Shown here piece by piece: positions 8,913-18,757 of a DNA stretch of 64,000 bases. Source of the DNA: Flavobacterium endophyticum (lineage in GTDB: Bacteria > Bacteroidota > Bacteroidia > Flavobacteriales > Flavobacteriaceae). The stretch lies in the NCBI RefSeq assembly GCF_003634455.1, contig NZ_RBLC01000002.1, positions 186,001 through 250,000 on the forward strand, given 5' to 3'. The notes below the pieces were generated by a model. The model was not told the origin of the DNA. It searched no databases and saw nothing but the letters and a program-made list of their open reading frames with translations. The position numbers and the translations under genes are program-made. How positions within the stretch are numbered: position 1 is the stretch's first letter; the number at the start of each line of letters is the position of its first letter.

Positions 8913-9386
8913 ATGAACACCAACGAACAGATTATTGAAGAATTCTATGCGGCTTTCGCAGCCCAAAACGCAGAAACAATGGCAAGCTGCTATCATCCAG
9001 ATATCGTTTTTGAAGATCCTGCTTTCGGAAAACTCGAAGGAAAAGACGCCTCGGATATGTGGTATATGTTGATTGAAAGGGCTAAAGGAAACCTGAAAGT
9101 TGAATTCTCCGATATCAAGGCCGATACTCAAAAAGGAACGGCACAATGGACCGCAATCTATCATTTCATAAAAACCAACCGAAAAGTCGTCAACAAAATA
9201 AAGGCTTCCTTTGAATTTAAGGACGGTCTGATTATCAAACATACCGATTCGTTTGATTTCTGGAATTGGGCAAAACAAGCTTTAGGAACAACCGGCTTGC
9301 TATTGGGATGGTCTTCCTTCCTTCATAAAAAAGTACAGCATCAGGCTTTGGAATCTTTGAGAAAATACCAACAGAAAAATTCTTAA
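8913..9386 (+). CDS. NTF2/SnoaL-like protein
   Basis: 157 residues. The N-terminus IIEEFYAAFAAQNAETMASCYHPDIVFEDPAFGKLEG is the typical SnoaL-like opening: helix, 'HPDI.F.DP.FG', then 'kG'. The core continues with strands to about residue 120, and a basic C-terminal tail (FLHKKVQHQALESLRKYQQK) extends beyond the domain. The substrate is unknown. It stands between a lipoprotein gene and the acyl-CoA dehydrogenase. Confidence 0.85.
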   Translation: MNTNEQIIEEFYAAFAAQNAETMASCYHPDIVFEDPAFGKLEGKDASDMWYMLIERAKGNLKVEFSDIKADTQKGTAQWTAIYHFIKTNRKVVNKIKASFEFKDGLIIKHTDSFDFWNWAKQALGTTGLLLGWSSFLHKKVQHQALESLRKYQQKNS

Positions 9387-9473
9387 TTAACATACATTTA
9401 AACCTTATCCGATCATAATTGCTTAATTTTAAAGGGATAGAAATTACACAGCTTTTTTAGAAATTATTCCATT

Positions 9474-11756
9474 ATGACAAATCCAATTTTAAATTCCTTC
9501 CTTCCTATATTTTATATCGCTTGGTCTGATGATGTGTTGACAGAAAAAGAAACAAACCTGCTTAAGGAATCTATCAACACCCAAGACTGGCTGACAAAAG
9601 CCGACAAAAAAGAACTTCTTTCTAAAATAAATATCGACAGTCCTCCGTCAAGAACCGAACTGCAGGAGTGGAAAGAAAGTATCAAAAGAGCCGTAAATCA
9701 AGACAGCGAAGAAGAATTGCTAACAGATATCTCCATAAAATTAGCCCTGCTCGACAATCCTAAAATTAGCAATGAAAAGCTAAAGCCGCTCTACTTCTAT
9801 CTTCAAAATTTAGAAAAATTATTAGGAATCATCAGCAACGAAGCCGTATATGTCTTCAAAGAAAGGCATGATACTATTACTTCCAAATACGCTACCGAAG
9901 CAACTTTCTCTGTAGAAAAACTCACAGAAATACTTGATGGAAATCAGGCCGAAACGATCAATAAGGTCAAAAAAATTATCAGTCGTCCCACTTTTAAATA
10001 TGAGGAATCGACCGATATTGAGGTCTATCGTGAAAAAGTTTTGAAATGGTGCAAAATTTTGGCAAAAGAAGGTTTGGGATCTACTGCCTACCCTAAAGCT
10101 CATGGCGGCCAAGACGATGTAGAAGCTTATTTTTCTATCATGGAAACTTTAAGCTATCACGATTTGAGCCTTGTCATCAAATTTGGCGTGCAGTTTGGAC
10201 TTTGGGGCATGAGCATCCAATCGCTTGGAACCGAAAAACATTATGCAAAATATTTGAAAAAAGTCGGAACGCTCAGTCTTCCTGGCTGTTTTGCCATGAC
10301 CGAAACGAATCATGGTTCTAACGTAAAATCGCTTGAAACCACAGCGACATATGACCACAAGACAAAAACCTTTACGATCAATACGCCGCATAAATTAGCG
10401 CGAAAAGAATACATCGGGAATGCGGCTCGCGACGGACAGATGGCCACAGTTTTCGCCAAATTGATTATTGACGGAACAGACCACGGCGTCAATGCTTTTA
10501 TAGTACCAATTCGCGACTCAAAAAACAAGGTGCACGAAGGTGTCACTATTGAAGATTGCGGTCTAAAGATGGGACTGAATGGTGTAGATAACGGAATTAT
10601 TTATTTTGACAATGTCGTGATTCCGAAAGAAAATATGCTCGACCGTTTTGCTTCTATAAACAGCAAAGGACAATTTGAAAGCCCGATTGCCAGTGATAAC
10701 CGACGTTTTTTTACCATGCTCGGCACTTTAGTCGGCGGCAGGATTGGAATTCCGCGTTCAGCACTAGCAGCAGCTAAATCAGCCTTGACAATTGCCATCC
10801 GCTATGGCGACCAAAGACGTCAGTTCGGCCCTCAAGGCGGTTCAGAAGTTCCAATTTTAAACTACAGAATGCACCAGCGTAGACTGATGCCATATTTAGC
10901 CAAATCCTATGCCATACATTTTGCCTTGCAATATGTTACGCAACGATTCCTAAACCGAAAAGAATCGGAAATGCAGGAAATCGAAGCTTTGGCAGCCGGC
11001 ATGAAAGCCTATTCTACTTGGAACACGCGCGATACCATACAGGAATGCAGGGAAGCCTGTGGCGGAAAAGGCTATTTGGCTGAAAATCGATTTGCTGCTT
11101 TGAAGAATGATACGGAAGTCTATACCACTTTTGAAGGCGATAATACTGTCTTAATGAATCTCGTTGCCAAAAATCGACTTTCAGAATTCAAAAATCAGTT
11201 TGGCGAAATGAACGCCTTGAGCCTTTTTAATTATGTCGTAGACCAGGCCAAAACCTCAATTACCTATAAAAATCCTTTTGCGACTCGAAATACGGACGAA
11301 AATCATCTGGTTGATAGCGAATTCCACATTCATGCTTTTCAGTTCCGTGAAAGGGAAATACAGGCTTCTGCGGCAAAACGTATCAAAAAGCTGCTGGATA
11401 GTGGCTTGGATTCATTTGATGCTTTTAATATCGCCCAACATCATTTGATTAATGTAAGTCAGGCTTATTTGGAACGAATTGTCTTGGAACAGTTTCAGCT
11501 TCAAATTGAAAAGACGAAAGATGAGGGCGCAAAGGCTATCTTAAAGAAACTTTGCCAGCTCTATGCCTTATCAACTCTCGAAAAAAACGCAAGCTGGTAT
11601 CTGGAGCAAGGCTACATGGAAGGTGTAAAAACAAAAGCCATTCGAAAAGCCGTAAATCAGTTATGTTGGGAAATCAGACAGAATGCTGTGCCTTTAGTTA
11701 ATGCTTTCGCGATTCCTGAAAGCTGCTTGAGCGCACCGATTATCACGAAACAGTAG
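9474..11756 (+). CDS. Long acyl-CoA dehydrogenase / acyl-CoA oxidase-like flavoenzyme
   Basis: 760 residues, about twice a standard acyl-CoA dehydrogenase and similar in length to peroxisomal-type acyl-CoA oxidases. There is an N-terminal helical extension (about 1-150). The flavin domain follows (LPGCFAMTETNHGSNV at about 270-285; GLKMGLNGVDNG at about 365). The C-terminal helical domain contains YGDQRRQFGP and ACGGKGYLAENRF...TTFEGDNTVLM, where the Glu of FEGDN corresponds to the catalytic base of acyl-CoA oxidases. It should introduce the trans-2 double bond into acyl-CoA in beta-oxidation. Its stop directly abuts the stop of convergent menC. Confidence 0.9.
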   Translation: MTNPILNSFLPIFYIAWSDDVLTEKETNLLKESINTQDWLTKADKKELLSKINIDSPPSRTELQEWKESIKRAVNQDSEEELLTDISIKLALLDNPKISNEKLKPLYFYLQNLEKLLGIISNEAVYVFKERHDTITSKYATEATFSVEKLTEILDGNQAETINKVKKIISRPTFKYEESTDIEVYREKVLKWCKILAKEGLGSTAYPKAHGGQDDVEAYFSIMETLSYHDLSLVIKFGVQFGLWGMSIQSLGTEKHYAKYLKKVGTLSLPGCFAMTETNHGSNVKSLETTATYDHKTKTFTINTPHKLARKEYIGNAARDGQMATVFAKLIIDGTDHGVNAFIVPIRDSKNKVHEGVTIEDCGLKMGLNGVDNGIIYFDNVVIPKENMLDRFASINSKGQFESPIASDNRRFFTMLGTLVGGRIGIPRSALAAAKSALTIAIRYGDQRRQFGPQGGSEVPILNYRMHQRRLMPYLAKSYAIHFALQYVTQRFLNRKESEMQEIEALAAGMKAYSTWNTRDTIQECREACGGKGYLAENRFAALKNDTEVYTTFEGDNTVLMNLVAKNRLSEFKNQFGEMNALSLFNYVVDQAKTSITYKNPFATRNTDENHLVDSEFHIHAFQFREREIQASAAKRIKKLLDSGLDSFDAFNIAQHHLINVSQAYLERIVLEQFQLQIEKTKDEGAKAILKKLCQLYALSTLEKNASWYLEQGYMEGVKTKAIRKAVNQLCWEIRQNAVPLVNAFAIPESCLSAPIITKQ

Positions 11757-12806
11757 TTATTTATCTAGAAGCAAACCTATATTCCAGCCTATAGCAGGAT
11801 CATAAACTAATTCTCCGTTACTTACTTCTAAAGGACAATCAAAATTATTAGTATACAGACCGCCAGTGCCCAAACCTTGGGGCATTGGATTCTGTTGCAA
11901 AAATGTCCATTGTGCAATAGCATTTAAGCCAATATTGCTTTCTAAAGCGGAAGTAACCCACCAGCCGATATTGTATTTTTCAGCAAGCGAAATCCACTCT
12001 TTTGAACCTCTAAAACCACCTATCAAACTTGGCTTTAAAATGATATATTGGGGCTTTATTTTTTGCAACAAAGCTTCTTTTTCAGCATATCCAAAAATAC
12101 CAATCAGTTCTTCGTCCAAAGCAATCGGAAAAGGAGTCGTTTTACAGAGTTCTGACATACTGTCATGCTGATTTTTTTGTATAGGTTGCTCTATACTATG
12201 TAATTCAAATTCAGATAATTGATTTAATTTATATAAAGCTTCATTTGAAGAAAATCCACCGTTAGCATCTACCCTGATTTCGATAGTTGAAGCATCATAA
12301 TTTTGTCGAATAAAACGTAATAATTCGAGTTCTTTTTCGAAATCTATAGCTCCAATTTTAAGTTTTATACAATTAAAACCTTGCGCCAATTTTTCCTCAA
12401 TTTGTGCCTTCATAAAAGCAGGCTCTCCCATCCAAACCAAGCCATTGATTGGAATGCTTTTTTTGCCCTTTGTAAAGTCAGAAGGAAACAGTAAAAAAGG
12501 CGTTTCGCTCTCCAACGACTGAAACGCCATCTCTACTCCAAATTGTATGGAAGGAAATTCTAGCAGCGATTCCCAAAGCGTCTCTTTTCCGAGATGGATA
12601 TTTTCACAGGTCCATTGCAGCTTTTCTTCATAGTCGGGTCTATCATCTGCACTTAGACTTCTCAAGATACCGCACTCGCCTATTCCTGTTTTGCTATTTT
12701 CCTCCAAAATAAGAAACCAAGTCTCCTTTTGGGTCATAACACCTCGCGATGTACCTGATGGTCGCTTAAAATTAAGAATATGCTTTTTATAGGAGGCTTT
12801 GAGCAT
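11757..12806 (-). CDS. menC: o-Succinylbenzoate synthase
   Basis: 349 residues of the enolase superfamily. It dehydrates SHCHC to o-succinylbenzoate in menaquinone synthesis. The catalytic set is visible: KLK (Lys148/Lys150), metal ligands Asp180 (RVDANGG), Glu206 (IEQP) and Asp231 (ALDEE), and Lys258 (ILKPS). It is the last gene of a long minus-strand run that includes menB and menA. The upstream TPR gene ends 11 bases before its start. Confidence 0.93.
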   Translation of the reverse strand: MLKASYKKHILNFKRPSGTSRGVMTQKETWFLILEENSKTGIGECGILRSLSADDRPDYEEKLQWTCENIHLGKETLWESLLEFPSIQFGVEMAFQSLESETPFLLFPSDFTKGKKSIPINGLVWMGEPAFMKAQIEEKLAQGFNCIKLKIGAIDFEKELELLRFIRQNYDASTIEIRVDANGGFSSNEALYKLNQLSEFELHSIEQPIQKNQHDSMSELCKTTPFPIALDEELIGIFGYAEKEALLQKIKPQYIILKPSLIGGFRGSKEWISLAEKYNIGWWVTSALESNIGLNAIAQWTFLQQNPMPQGLGTGGLYTNNFDCPLEVSNGELVYDPAIGWNIGLLLDK

Positions 12807-12817
12807 TGTTTGTACTT

Positions 12818-14041
12818 TTAATCTTCGAGAAGTCTTATAATCCTGTCGAAATCGTCGTTTTTGAATCCTGCTTTTTTTAAGTCTTCAAAGTCGGATTGTG
12901 TTTTGTTTTTCCAAGATAGGGCTGTCGTTACGTTTTGCCCATTATACTTTTTATGGATTTCCTTTGCTTTTTTGTAATCACCTTTTAGCAGATAAACATG
13001 TGCCATATTTAATTGGACAAGCAATTCTGAAGCGTCTATCTTCTCACCTTCTTTCAACGCTTTCAGCGCTTTATCGTATTGTTTTGAATACAGATAATAT
13101 TGACCTAAAGCATTGTAATCCAAAACAGTCGCATTGCCGTTTTCAATAATTCCGGTCTGCAATAAATCGATAGCTTGTTCGTATTTTCGATTTTTGAAAT
13201 AGTGCAACGCATCCAAACGGATTGACGTCAAGATTGATTTGTTTGCTGGTTTTTCAGAGAGGCATGCATTTCCAAAATCCTTGAAGGCTTTTGCTTTTTC
13301 AATCGCCATAAGATTTTGAAACTCTTGAAATTTGTATTGTTTTTGCATTTTTTCAAGGATACAAAGCGAAAAGTCGTCAGAGTTGAGCATTTTTTTAGCC
13401 AACTCCGATGTTTTGACCTGCTTGATAATTGTCTGGCGATTTTCTGTCGTCCAGCCACGGCTTAATTTATTATCTACCCAAGGCACGACTTCTAGGATAA
13501 TCTTCTGCTTCATGATCCAGTTTTTACTTTCAAAACCAAACCATAAATACTCCATTCCCGCTTTCAGGCAGGAAGATTTATCCATCGAAAGACGCCTTGC
13601 ATCTTTATTTACAGGAGTACTCTGAAAAAGGCAGGCGTTCTCTGTTTTTCCTTTTTCTTTGTATTCCTTCGCAAGAGCATTGCTTGAAAAGATACCATAT
13701 GTGCATTTATCATCGCCAGAAATTTTAGACGTCAAAAACACTGCTCCTGCAGCACCTTGGCTGATTCCTGTGGGATCTGGAATTGCTTTTAGCAAAGAAG
13801 TCAGGCTGTTCGCCATCTGCTGGTTTTCGTCAAGAAGCGTGATCCTGTAGACGATTTCGGTCGTACCAGTCGGAAGGTCTTCGGTCCTTACAGTAATTCT
13901 GTCTCCTGCTGAAACAATAATTTCTTTTGTAGTCACACGATCTTTGTCCCAATAGCCATCTTGCTGGGAAAAAGCAAACTGGGCCATAAGTAACAGCAGA
14001 AAAAGTGCAATTTTTGATGTATGCATTTGTAAATGGTTCAT
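12818..14041 (-). CDS. Secreted TPR protein
   Basis: 407 residues from ATG 14041; a second ATG at 14026 (MHTSKIALFLLLL) gives an equally good signal peptide ending near FAFSQQ. The N-terminal half is of unknown fold with several Cys (DDKCTYG, ENACLF, SSCLKAG). The C-terminal 140 residues contain TPR-like helices (YNALGQYYLYSKQYDKALKA, NMAHVYLLKGDYKKAKEI). It lies between the UPF0173-type hydrolase and menC on the same strand, probably as a passenger of the operon. Function unknown. Confidence 0.8.
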   Translation of the reverse strand: MNHLQMHTSKIALFLLLLMAQFAFSQQDGYWDKDRVTTKEIIVSAGDRITVRTEDLPTGTTEIVYRITLLDENQQMANSLTSLLKAIPDPTGISQGAAGAVFLTSKISGDDKCTYGIFSSNALAKEYKEKGKTENACLFQSTPVNKDARRLSMDKSSCLKAGMEYLWFGFESKNWIMKQKIILEVVPWVDNKLSRGWTTENRQTIIKQVKTSELAKKMLNSDDFSLCILEKMQKQYKFQEFQNLMAIEKAKAFKDFGNACLSEKPANKSILTSIRLDALHYFKNRKYEQAIDLLQTGIIENGNATVLDYNALGQYYLYSKQYDKALKALKEGEKIDASELLVQLNMAHVYLLKGDYKKAKEIHKKYNGQNVTTALSWKNKTQSDFEDLKKAGFKNDDFDRIIRLLED

Positions 14042-14093
14042 TAATAGCTTTATTGTACAACAAAGCTGAAAGGTCGATTGCGAATCGATTTTG

Positions 14094-14771
14094 CTAGATA
14101 TCGATAGAATCGCCTATTTCCAGAAGCATCAAGTCTTTTCCTTTGTCAAAAAACTTCTTTTTGGCTTCTTCGTGGTTGATTTTTATGTATCCGAACGTAT
14201 CGTAATGACAGCCTAAAATCTTGTCGCATTCGACAAAATCAGAAGCAATAATCGCGTCTTCTATATCCATGGTAAAATTATTTCCTATAGGAAAAATAGC
14301 CAAGTCTAGTTTGGTTCGCAACGGAATCAGCTTCATGTCAAACGTCAGAGCTGTATCTCCAGCAATATAAATGTTTTTGTGCTCTCCTTCTATAATAAAA
14401 CCGCCAGGATTACCGCCATAAGTACCGTCATTAAAAGAACTCGAATGGATGGCATTTACATATTTTACGGTTCCGAAATCAAACTTCCAGCTTCCGCCAT
14501 GGTTCATTGGATGGCTTTTCAATCCCTTTTTTTCGAAATAACCTGCAATTTCTGCATTGGAAACAATAGTCGCTCCCGTGCGTTTTGCAATAGCCTCAAC
14601 ATCCAGCGTATGATCGCCATGTGCATGTGTTACTAAGATATAATCGGCTTTTAGTTCATCGATATTGATATGGCTGGCCAGTTCGTTTGCCGTGATATAA
14701 GGGTCAACTATGATGTTTTTGCCTCCGACTTCAATCCCGAGGCTTGCGTGTCCGTAGAAAGTAATTTTCAT
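14094..14771 (-). CDS. Metal-dependent hydrolase, UPF0173 / metallo-beta-lactamase fold
   Basis: 225 residues. It starts MKITFYGHASLGIEVGGKNI and has the metal motif THAHGDHT at about residues 48-55, plus HSSSFNDG and IYIAGDTALT further on. These are the hallmarks of the compact UPF0173 (YtkL-type) beta-lactamase-fold hydrolases. The substrate is not known. It begins 11 bases after menA ends, so it is cotranscribed with it. Confidence 0.9.
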   Translation of the reverse strand: MKITFYGHASLGIEVGGKNIIVDPYITANELASHINIDELKADYILVTHAHGDHTLDVEAIAKRTGATIVSNAEIAGYFEKKGLKSHPMNHGGSWKFDFGTVKYVNAIHSSSFNDGTYGGNPGGFIIEGEHKNIYIAGDTALTFDMKLIPLRTKLDLAIFPIGNNFTMDIEDAIIASDFVECDKILGCHYDTFGYIKINHEEAKKKFFDKGKDLMLLEIGDSIDI

Positions 14772-14782
14772 AATTCTGATTT

Positions 14783-15730
14783 TTAATTATTTACAATAAT
14801 ATCCGATAGGAAGAAAATAAGACAAAGCGATAAAAGCACAGATAAAAGAAACGTACTGATAGCCAGTTTTTTCAATTCTGGATCGAGCATTCTTGGATCT
14901 TTATTTTTGTAGACCGTGATCAAATGGCTTGTCAGCGGGAAATAGGCTACGATAAAAATGTATTGGTCAAACTGAAAGTTATTCAGAATTGCAAAAACAA
15001 GCACCAGAATCATAGCTGAAATAACTAGAAAATAATGATATTTCTTGGCTTTTGCACCGCCAATTTTTACTACGATGGTATTCTTTCCTGATTTTCTATC
15101 TGATTCTTCATCTCTCATGTTGTTGAGGTTGAGCACTCCTACACTTAAAAAGCCAATAGCGATTGCCGGAAGGAAGAGCTTATAATCTAATTCTTTAGAA
15201 TATAAAAAGTTGACACCCAGCGTGCTTACTAATCCGAAAAACACGAATACAAAAAGGTCGCCATAACCGCGATAGCCATAAGCCGTATTTCCTACCGTAT
15301 AGCGGATTGCGGAAGCAATAGCCAAAATACCTAAAATCAAAAAGAAAATGGAATAGCCGATATTGTTCTCTCCAAACGCAAAATAAATCAACAAAACGGC
15401 GGAGATAAAAGTCAGGACAGACGTAATGATAATGGCTCGTTTCATGGCTTCAGGAGAAATCACGCCACTCTGTATGGCGCGTTTTGGGCCAACCCTATCT
15501 TCATTATCGGTTCCTTTGATACCATCGCCGTAATCATTGGCAAAATTGGAAAGCACCTGAAGTCCGAGTGTTGTCAGTATGGCAAAGCCAAATAACTGCC
15601 AGTTAAAAACTTCGGTCGGCGTTAGCACATTTGCTGTTGGATATGCCAAGGCATACATGCTTCCTACAATTATTCCTGATACCGAAAGCGGCAATGTTCG
15701 CAGACGTGCTGCTTCTACCCAATGTTTCAT
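14783..15730 (-). CDS. menA: 1,4-Dihydroxy-2-naphthoate polyprenyltransferase
   Basis: 315 residues, UbiA superfamily, with about eight to nine hydrophobic helices. The first Asp-rich motif reads NFANDYGDGIKGTDNEDR (about 63-80) and the second NNMRDEESDRKSGKNT. It attaches the polyprenyl side chain to DHNA in the inner membrane, the last committed membrane step of menaquinone assembly. It lies 46 bases downstream of the PH-domain pair. Confidence 0.93.
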   Translation of the reverse strand: MKHWVEAARLRTLPLSVSGIIVGSMYALAYPTANVLTPTEVFNWQLFGFAILTTLGLQVLSNFANDYGDGIKGTDNEDRVGPKRAIQSGVISPEAMKRAIIITSVLTFISAVLLIYFAFGENNIGYSIFFLILGILAIASAIRYTVGNTAYGYRGYGDLFVFVFFGLVSTLGVNFLYSKELDYKLFLPAIAIGFLSVGVLNLNNMRDEESDRKSGKNTIVVKIGGAKAKKYHYFLVISAMILVLVFAILNNFQFDQYIFIVAYFPLTSHLITVYKNKDPRMLDPELKKLAISTFLLSVLLSLCLIFFLSDIIVNN

Positions 15731-15776
15731 GTTTAGTGTTTATTCGTAAATAGTGTTTTCTTTTTGAAAGGCAAAG

Positions 15777-17291
15777 TTACATCCAATTTTGCTTAGATGT
15801 CTCAACCTGATACAGCCAATAGTTCACTAATTGCTTTATTTTTGTAAAATCTCCGAATTTAAAATGTACATCTCCTGCTGCAGTATGCAATGTCAGATGG
15901 CCAACGTCGGCTCCCTTATGCCAGAAATATTGCCTTGTCGTAATTGCCTGTATTTTATAAGGTTCAATAATCTCATGCTCTACATCCCACGCTCCATGCT
16001 TGAGTATCACAAAGTTTTCATTGGAATAGAGCCTGTTATTTTTGAATCCGAAATAAATCACGCTGCTAACGAGACCTAAATATACAAAAATCAAAGGGAT
16101 ATAAAATGTGATATTTTCAACTTCCGAAAAGTTTAAAACCGTAAAAATTATACCTAAAAATACGGCCGCAGAAAAAATCCTGGAAATCAAATAGCGAAAA
16201 TTAGGCTGTATCGGAGTTCCTTTTTCTGGAATTTTACCAAGAATCAGCTTTAGAATTTCATCTCTTTCGTAACTATTACAGCCTGGGACTTCTATCACGT
16301 TGCTTTTTTTCTGTTCTTCTTTGGCTTCGTTGCTGGAAGCTTGTTTCATATTCATATCCAGAATCTTGAGCTTCTTCTGAAAATAATTTTGGCTGTAGGA
16401 TGTAATCTGTACTTTGTCTGGATTTAACAGCGTATTCTTCTTTGCAAACAAACCGGAGATTATCGCCAAAGATTGTTTCTGCTTGATCATCTCAAAATCG
16501 AAGTGTTTTATAAATGTCCTGATGATATTGATCAGCAACACCAAGAACAAAAGTCCGGCCACTAAAATTCCTACTGAAAAATAGCCTGCGCTTTTTTCGA
16601 AGGCTGAATCAACCGTTGTTTCGTCGATTTCAAAAGTACTGATAGCATCTTTGAAACTTTGGTAAAGTGTAATCGCGAAAGTAATTAGAAGTGCGATCGT
16701 TCGTCCGTAATTGGATGTAATCCCTACTTTAAATAAAGTAGTATAACTTACTTTAATAAAGGGTTTTGCATTGGAACTAGAATTGGAAATTATTTCTGAT
16801 TTTTCTTCAGAAACAGCTTCTCCCTTATCGCCATAATCCAGCAATCTTTCTTTTAAAATTAGCGCCAAACTTTGGTCGATAGCGCGTATGCTGATTTCTT
16901 TTTTATCGCTTCCAGCCGTATCGATATCCAAGCTATAGACACCTATTATTTTTTGAATGATGGATTGATTGATGTTAACCTGCTGGATTTTTGAAAGCTG
17001 GATATTAATTTTGCTCTTATTGATTATTCCCTTACTTAGAACAAATTCCTGCTTTTCTTCGTCCAGAAAAAAAGTAAAGTTTCTGTATTTTAAATAGCCT
17101 ATCACCAAGGTCAAGACAACCAAAGCTAGGAATCCAAGAGCTATAAGAAGATAATTTTCGGACTTCATTCTGAAAAGAACCACCAAAATCGGTGCCCATA
17201 AGGCACGTATAAGGCCTTGGAACGTATCAGCAAACATAATGACGATTCCCGTTACGGATTGGCGCTGTGGCGTCTTAAAATCAAACTCCAT
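15777..17291 (-). CDS. PH-domain membrane protein, YdbT-like
   Basis: 504 residues with four to six predicted membrane segments in hydrophobic pairs (about 20-65, 185-215, 235-260, 365-405) alternating with soluble bacterial PH-like (bPH2) domains. The signature strands are FFLDEEKQEFVLSKGIINKSKINIQLSKIQQVNI and, near the end, YKIQAITTRQYFWHKGADVGHL. Its ATG overlaps the stop of the smaller PH gene by one base (TAATG), a typical YdbS/YdbT two-gene arrangement. The role is unknown; a membrane-associated scaffold or stress function is suggested for relatives. Confidence 0.85.
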   Translation of the reverse strand: MEFDFKTPQRQSVTGIVIMFADTFQGLIRALWAPILVVLFRMKSENYLLIALGFLALVVLTLVIGYLKYRNFTFFLDEEKQEFVLSKGIINKSKINIQLSKIQQVNINQSIIQKIIGVYSLDIDTAGSDKKEISIRAIDQSLALILKERLLDYGDKGEAVSEEKSEIISNSSSNAKPFIKVSYTTLFKVGITSNYGRTIALLITFAITLYQSFKDAISTFEIDETTVDSAFEKSAGYFSVGILVAGLLFLVLLINIIRTFIKHFDFEMIKQKQSLAIISGLFAKKNTLLNPDKVQITSYSQNYFQKKLKILDMNMKQASSNEAKEEQKKSNVIEVPGCNSYERDEILKLILGKIPEKGTPIQPNFRYLISRIFSAAVFLGIIFTVLNFSEVENITFYIPLIFVYLGLVSSVIYFGFKNNRLYSNENFVILKHGAWDVEHEIIEPYKIQAITTRQYFWHKGADVGHLTLHTAAGDVHFKFGDFTKIKQLVNYWLYQVETSKQNWM

Positions 17292-17809
17292 TAGATTTGA
17301 TTTTGGATTTTCTGCATCAGAAGTTCTTTGATGCTTTCCGCTTTTTCTTTTTCTATTCCCGAAATCTTGACATCGCTCGTGCTTCCTCCTGCTGTATAAA
17401 TCTGTATCTGCGCCAGGTTGTATATTCGAGAAAAAGCACCTTCATGCATGGCTACATGCTGAATCCGATTGAAGGGCATCATGGTCGTAGTGGTCGAAAG
17501 CAATCCTCTTTTATACAAAATATCTTTTTCTCGTACGGCATAGGCACGTCTTTTTACAGATGCTACTGAACTGAAAAACAAAACTAAAGCAAAAGCCACA
17601 TAAGAAACACCAAAAATCGAATAGGCCAAACTTTGTTGCATTTCTTCATTAAAGTAAATCAGAGCGCCAATTCCGATTGCTATAATCAGCAAGACAATAG
17701 CAATATTGATATAAACGACCTTGATATAATCTTTATGCAATGAAGAAAAATGCACTTCCTCAAATTTGGGAAGTAAGTCTAAGTCTATCGTTTCGTTGGT
17801 AAATTCCAT
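17291..17809 (-). CDS. PH-domain membrane protein, YdbS-like
   Basis: 172 residues: a soluble N-terminus, two adjacent membrane helices (about 30-52 and 62-80), and one bPH2 domain with the characteristic RRAYAVREKDILYKRGLL...TMMPFNRIQHVAMHEG. It is the short partner of the 504-residue protein, with one-base coupling, and follows menB by 38 bases. Confidence 0.85.
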   Translation of the reverse strand: MEFTNETIDLDLLPKFEEVHFSSLHKDYIKVVYINIAIVLLIIAIGIGALIYFNEEMQQSLAYSIFGVSYVAFALVLFFSSVASVKRRAYAVREKDILYKRGLLSTTTTMMPFNRIQHVAMHEGAFSRIYNLAQIQIYTAGGSTSDVKISGIEKEKAESIKELLMQKIQNQI

Positions 17810-17847
17810 TCGGTTTCAGATTGAGGGGTTTGTTCAGCAAAAGTTTG

Positions 17848-18687
17848 TTATGGAAGGTATTTCTTTTCGAAATTAGGCTTTCTTTTTTCTAAGAAAGCAT
17901 TTCTTCCTTCTTTTGCCTCGTCGGTCATATACGCCAAACGCGTTGCTTCGCCAGCAAAAACCTGCTGTCCGACCATTCCGTCATCAGTCAAGTTCATGGC
18001 AAATTTCAGCATTTTTATAGAGGTAGGCGATTTTTCTAAAATTTCTTGGGCCCATTGGTAGGCTGTATCTTCCAACTCATCGTGCGGAATCACGGCATTC
18101 ACCATTCCCATATCAAAAGCATCTTGTGCCGAATAATTTCTGCCAAGGAAGAAGATCTCTCTGGCTTTTTTCTGTCCGACCATTTTCGCAAGGTAAGCAG
18201 AACCGTAACCTCCGTCAAAACTAGTCACATCAGCATCGGTCTGTTTGAAAATCGCGTGTTCCTTGCTTGCCAAAGTCAAATCGCAAACTACATGAAGGCT
18301 ATGTCCGCCGCCAACTGCCCATCCTGGAACAACAGCAATCACGACTTTCGGCATAAAACGAATCAGTCGTTGTACTTCTAAAATATTCAAACGGTGCATG
18401 CCATCTTCGCCAACATAGCCTTGATGGCCTCTCGCCTTCTGGTCACCGCCGCTGCAAAACGAATAAACGCCGTCTTTTGAGGACGGTCCTTCAGCAGAAA
18501 GCAAAACAACACCAATCGACGTATCTTCTTGCGCATCATAAAAAGCCTGATACAGCTCGCTAGTGGTTTTTGGACGAAAAGCATTTCTCACATCTGGACG
18601 GTTGAACGCGATTCGTGCAACGCCATTTGATTTTTTATAGGTTATATCTTCAAAATCTTTAACAGTTTCCCAGTTTATTGAACTCAT
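17848..18687 (-). CDS. menB: 1,4-Dihydroxy-2-naphthoyl-CoA synthase
   Basis: 279 residues of the crotonase fold. It cyclises o-succinylbenzoyl-CoA to DHNA-CoA. Recognisable parts are ITYKKSNGVARIAFNRPDVRNAFRP at the start, the oxyanion-hole loop SFCSGGDQKARG, PGWAVGGGHSLHVVCDLTLAS, and FKQTDADVTSFDGGYGSAYL with the MenB-specific Asp and Tyr-containing loop. It is the first gene of the run menB - PH - PH - menA - hydrolase - TPR - menC. Confidence 0.95.
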   Translation of the reverse strand: MSSINWETVKDFEDITYKKSNGVARIAFNRPDVRNAFRPKTTSELYQAFYDAQEDTSIGVVLLSAEGPSSKDGVYSFCSGGDQKARGHQGYVGEDGMHRLNILEVQRLIRFMPKVVIAVVPGWAVGGGHSLHVVCDLTLASKEHAIFKQTDADVTSFDGGYGSAYLAKMVGQKKAREIFFLGRNYSAQDAFDMGMVNAVIPHDELEDTAYQWAQEILEKSPTSIKMLKFAMNLTDDGMVGQQVFAGEATRLAYMTDEAKEGRNAFLEKRKPNFEKKYLP

Positions 18688-18757
18688 TTTTATATTATTT
18701 TAGCGTAAAAATAAATCATTTTTCACAGACTACGAATAAACAAAAATTAAAATATAA

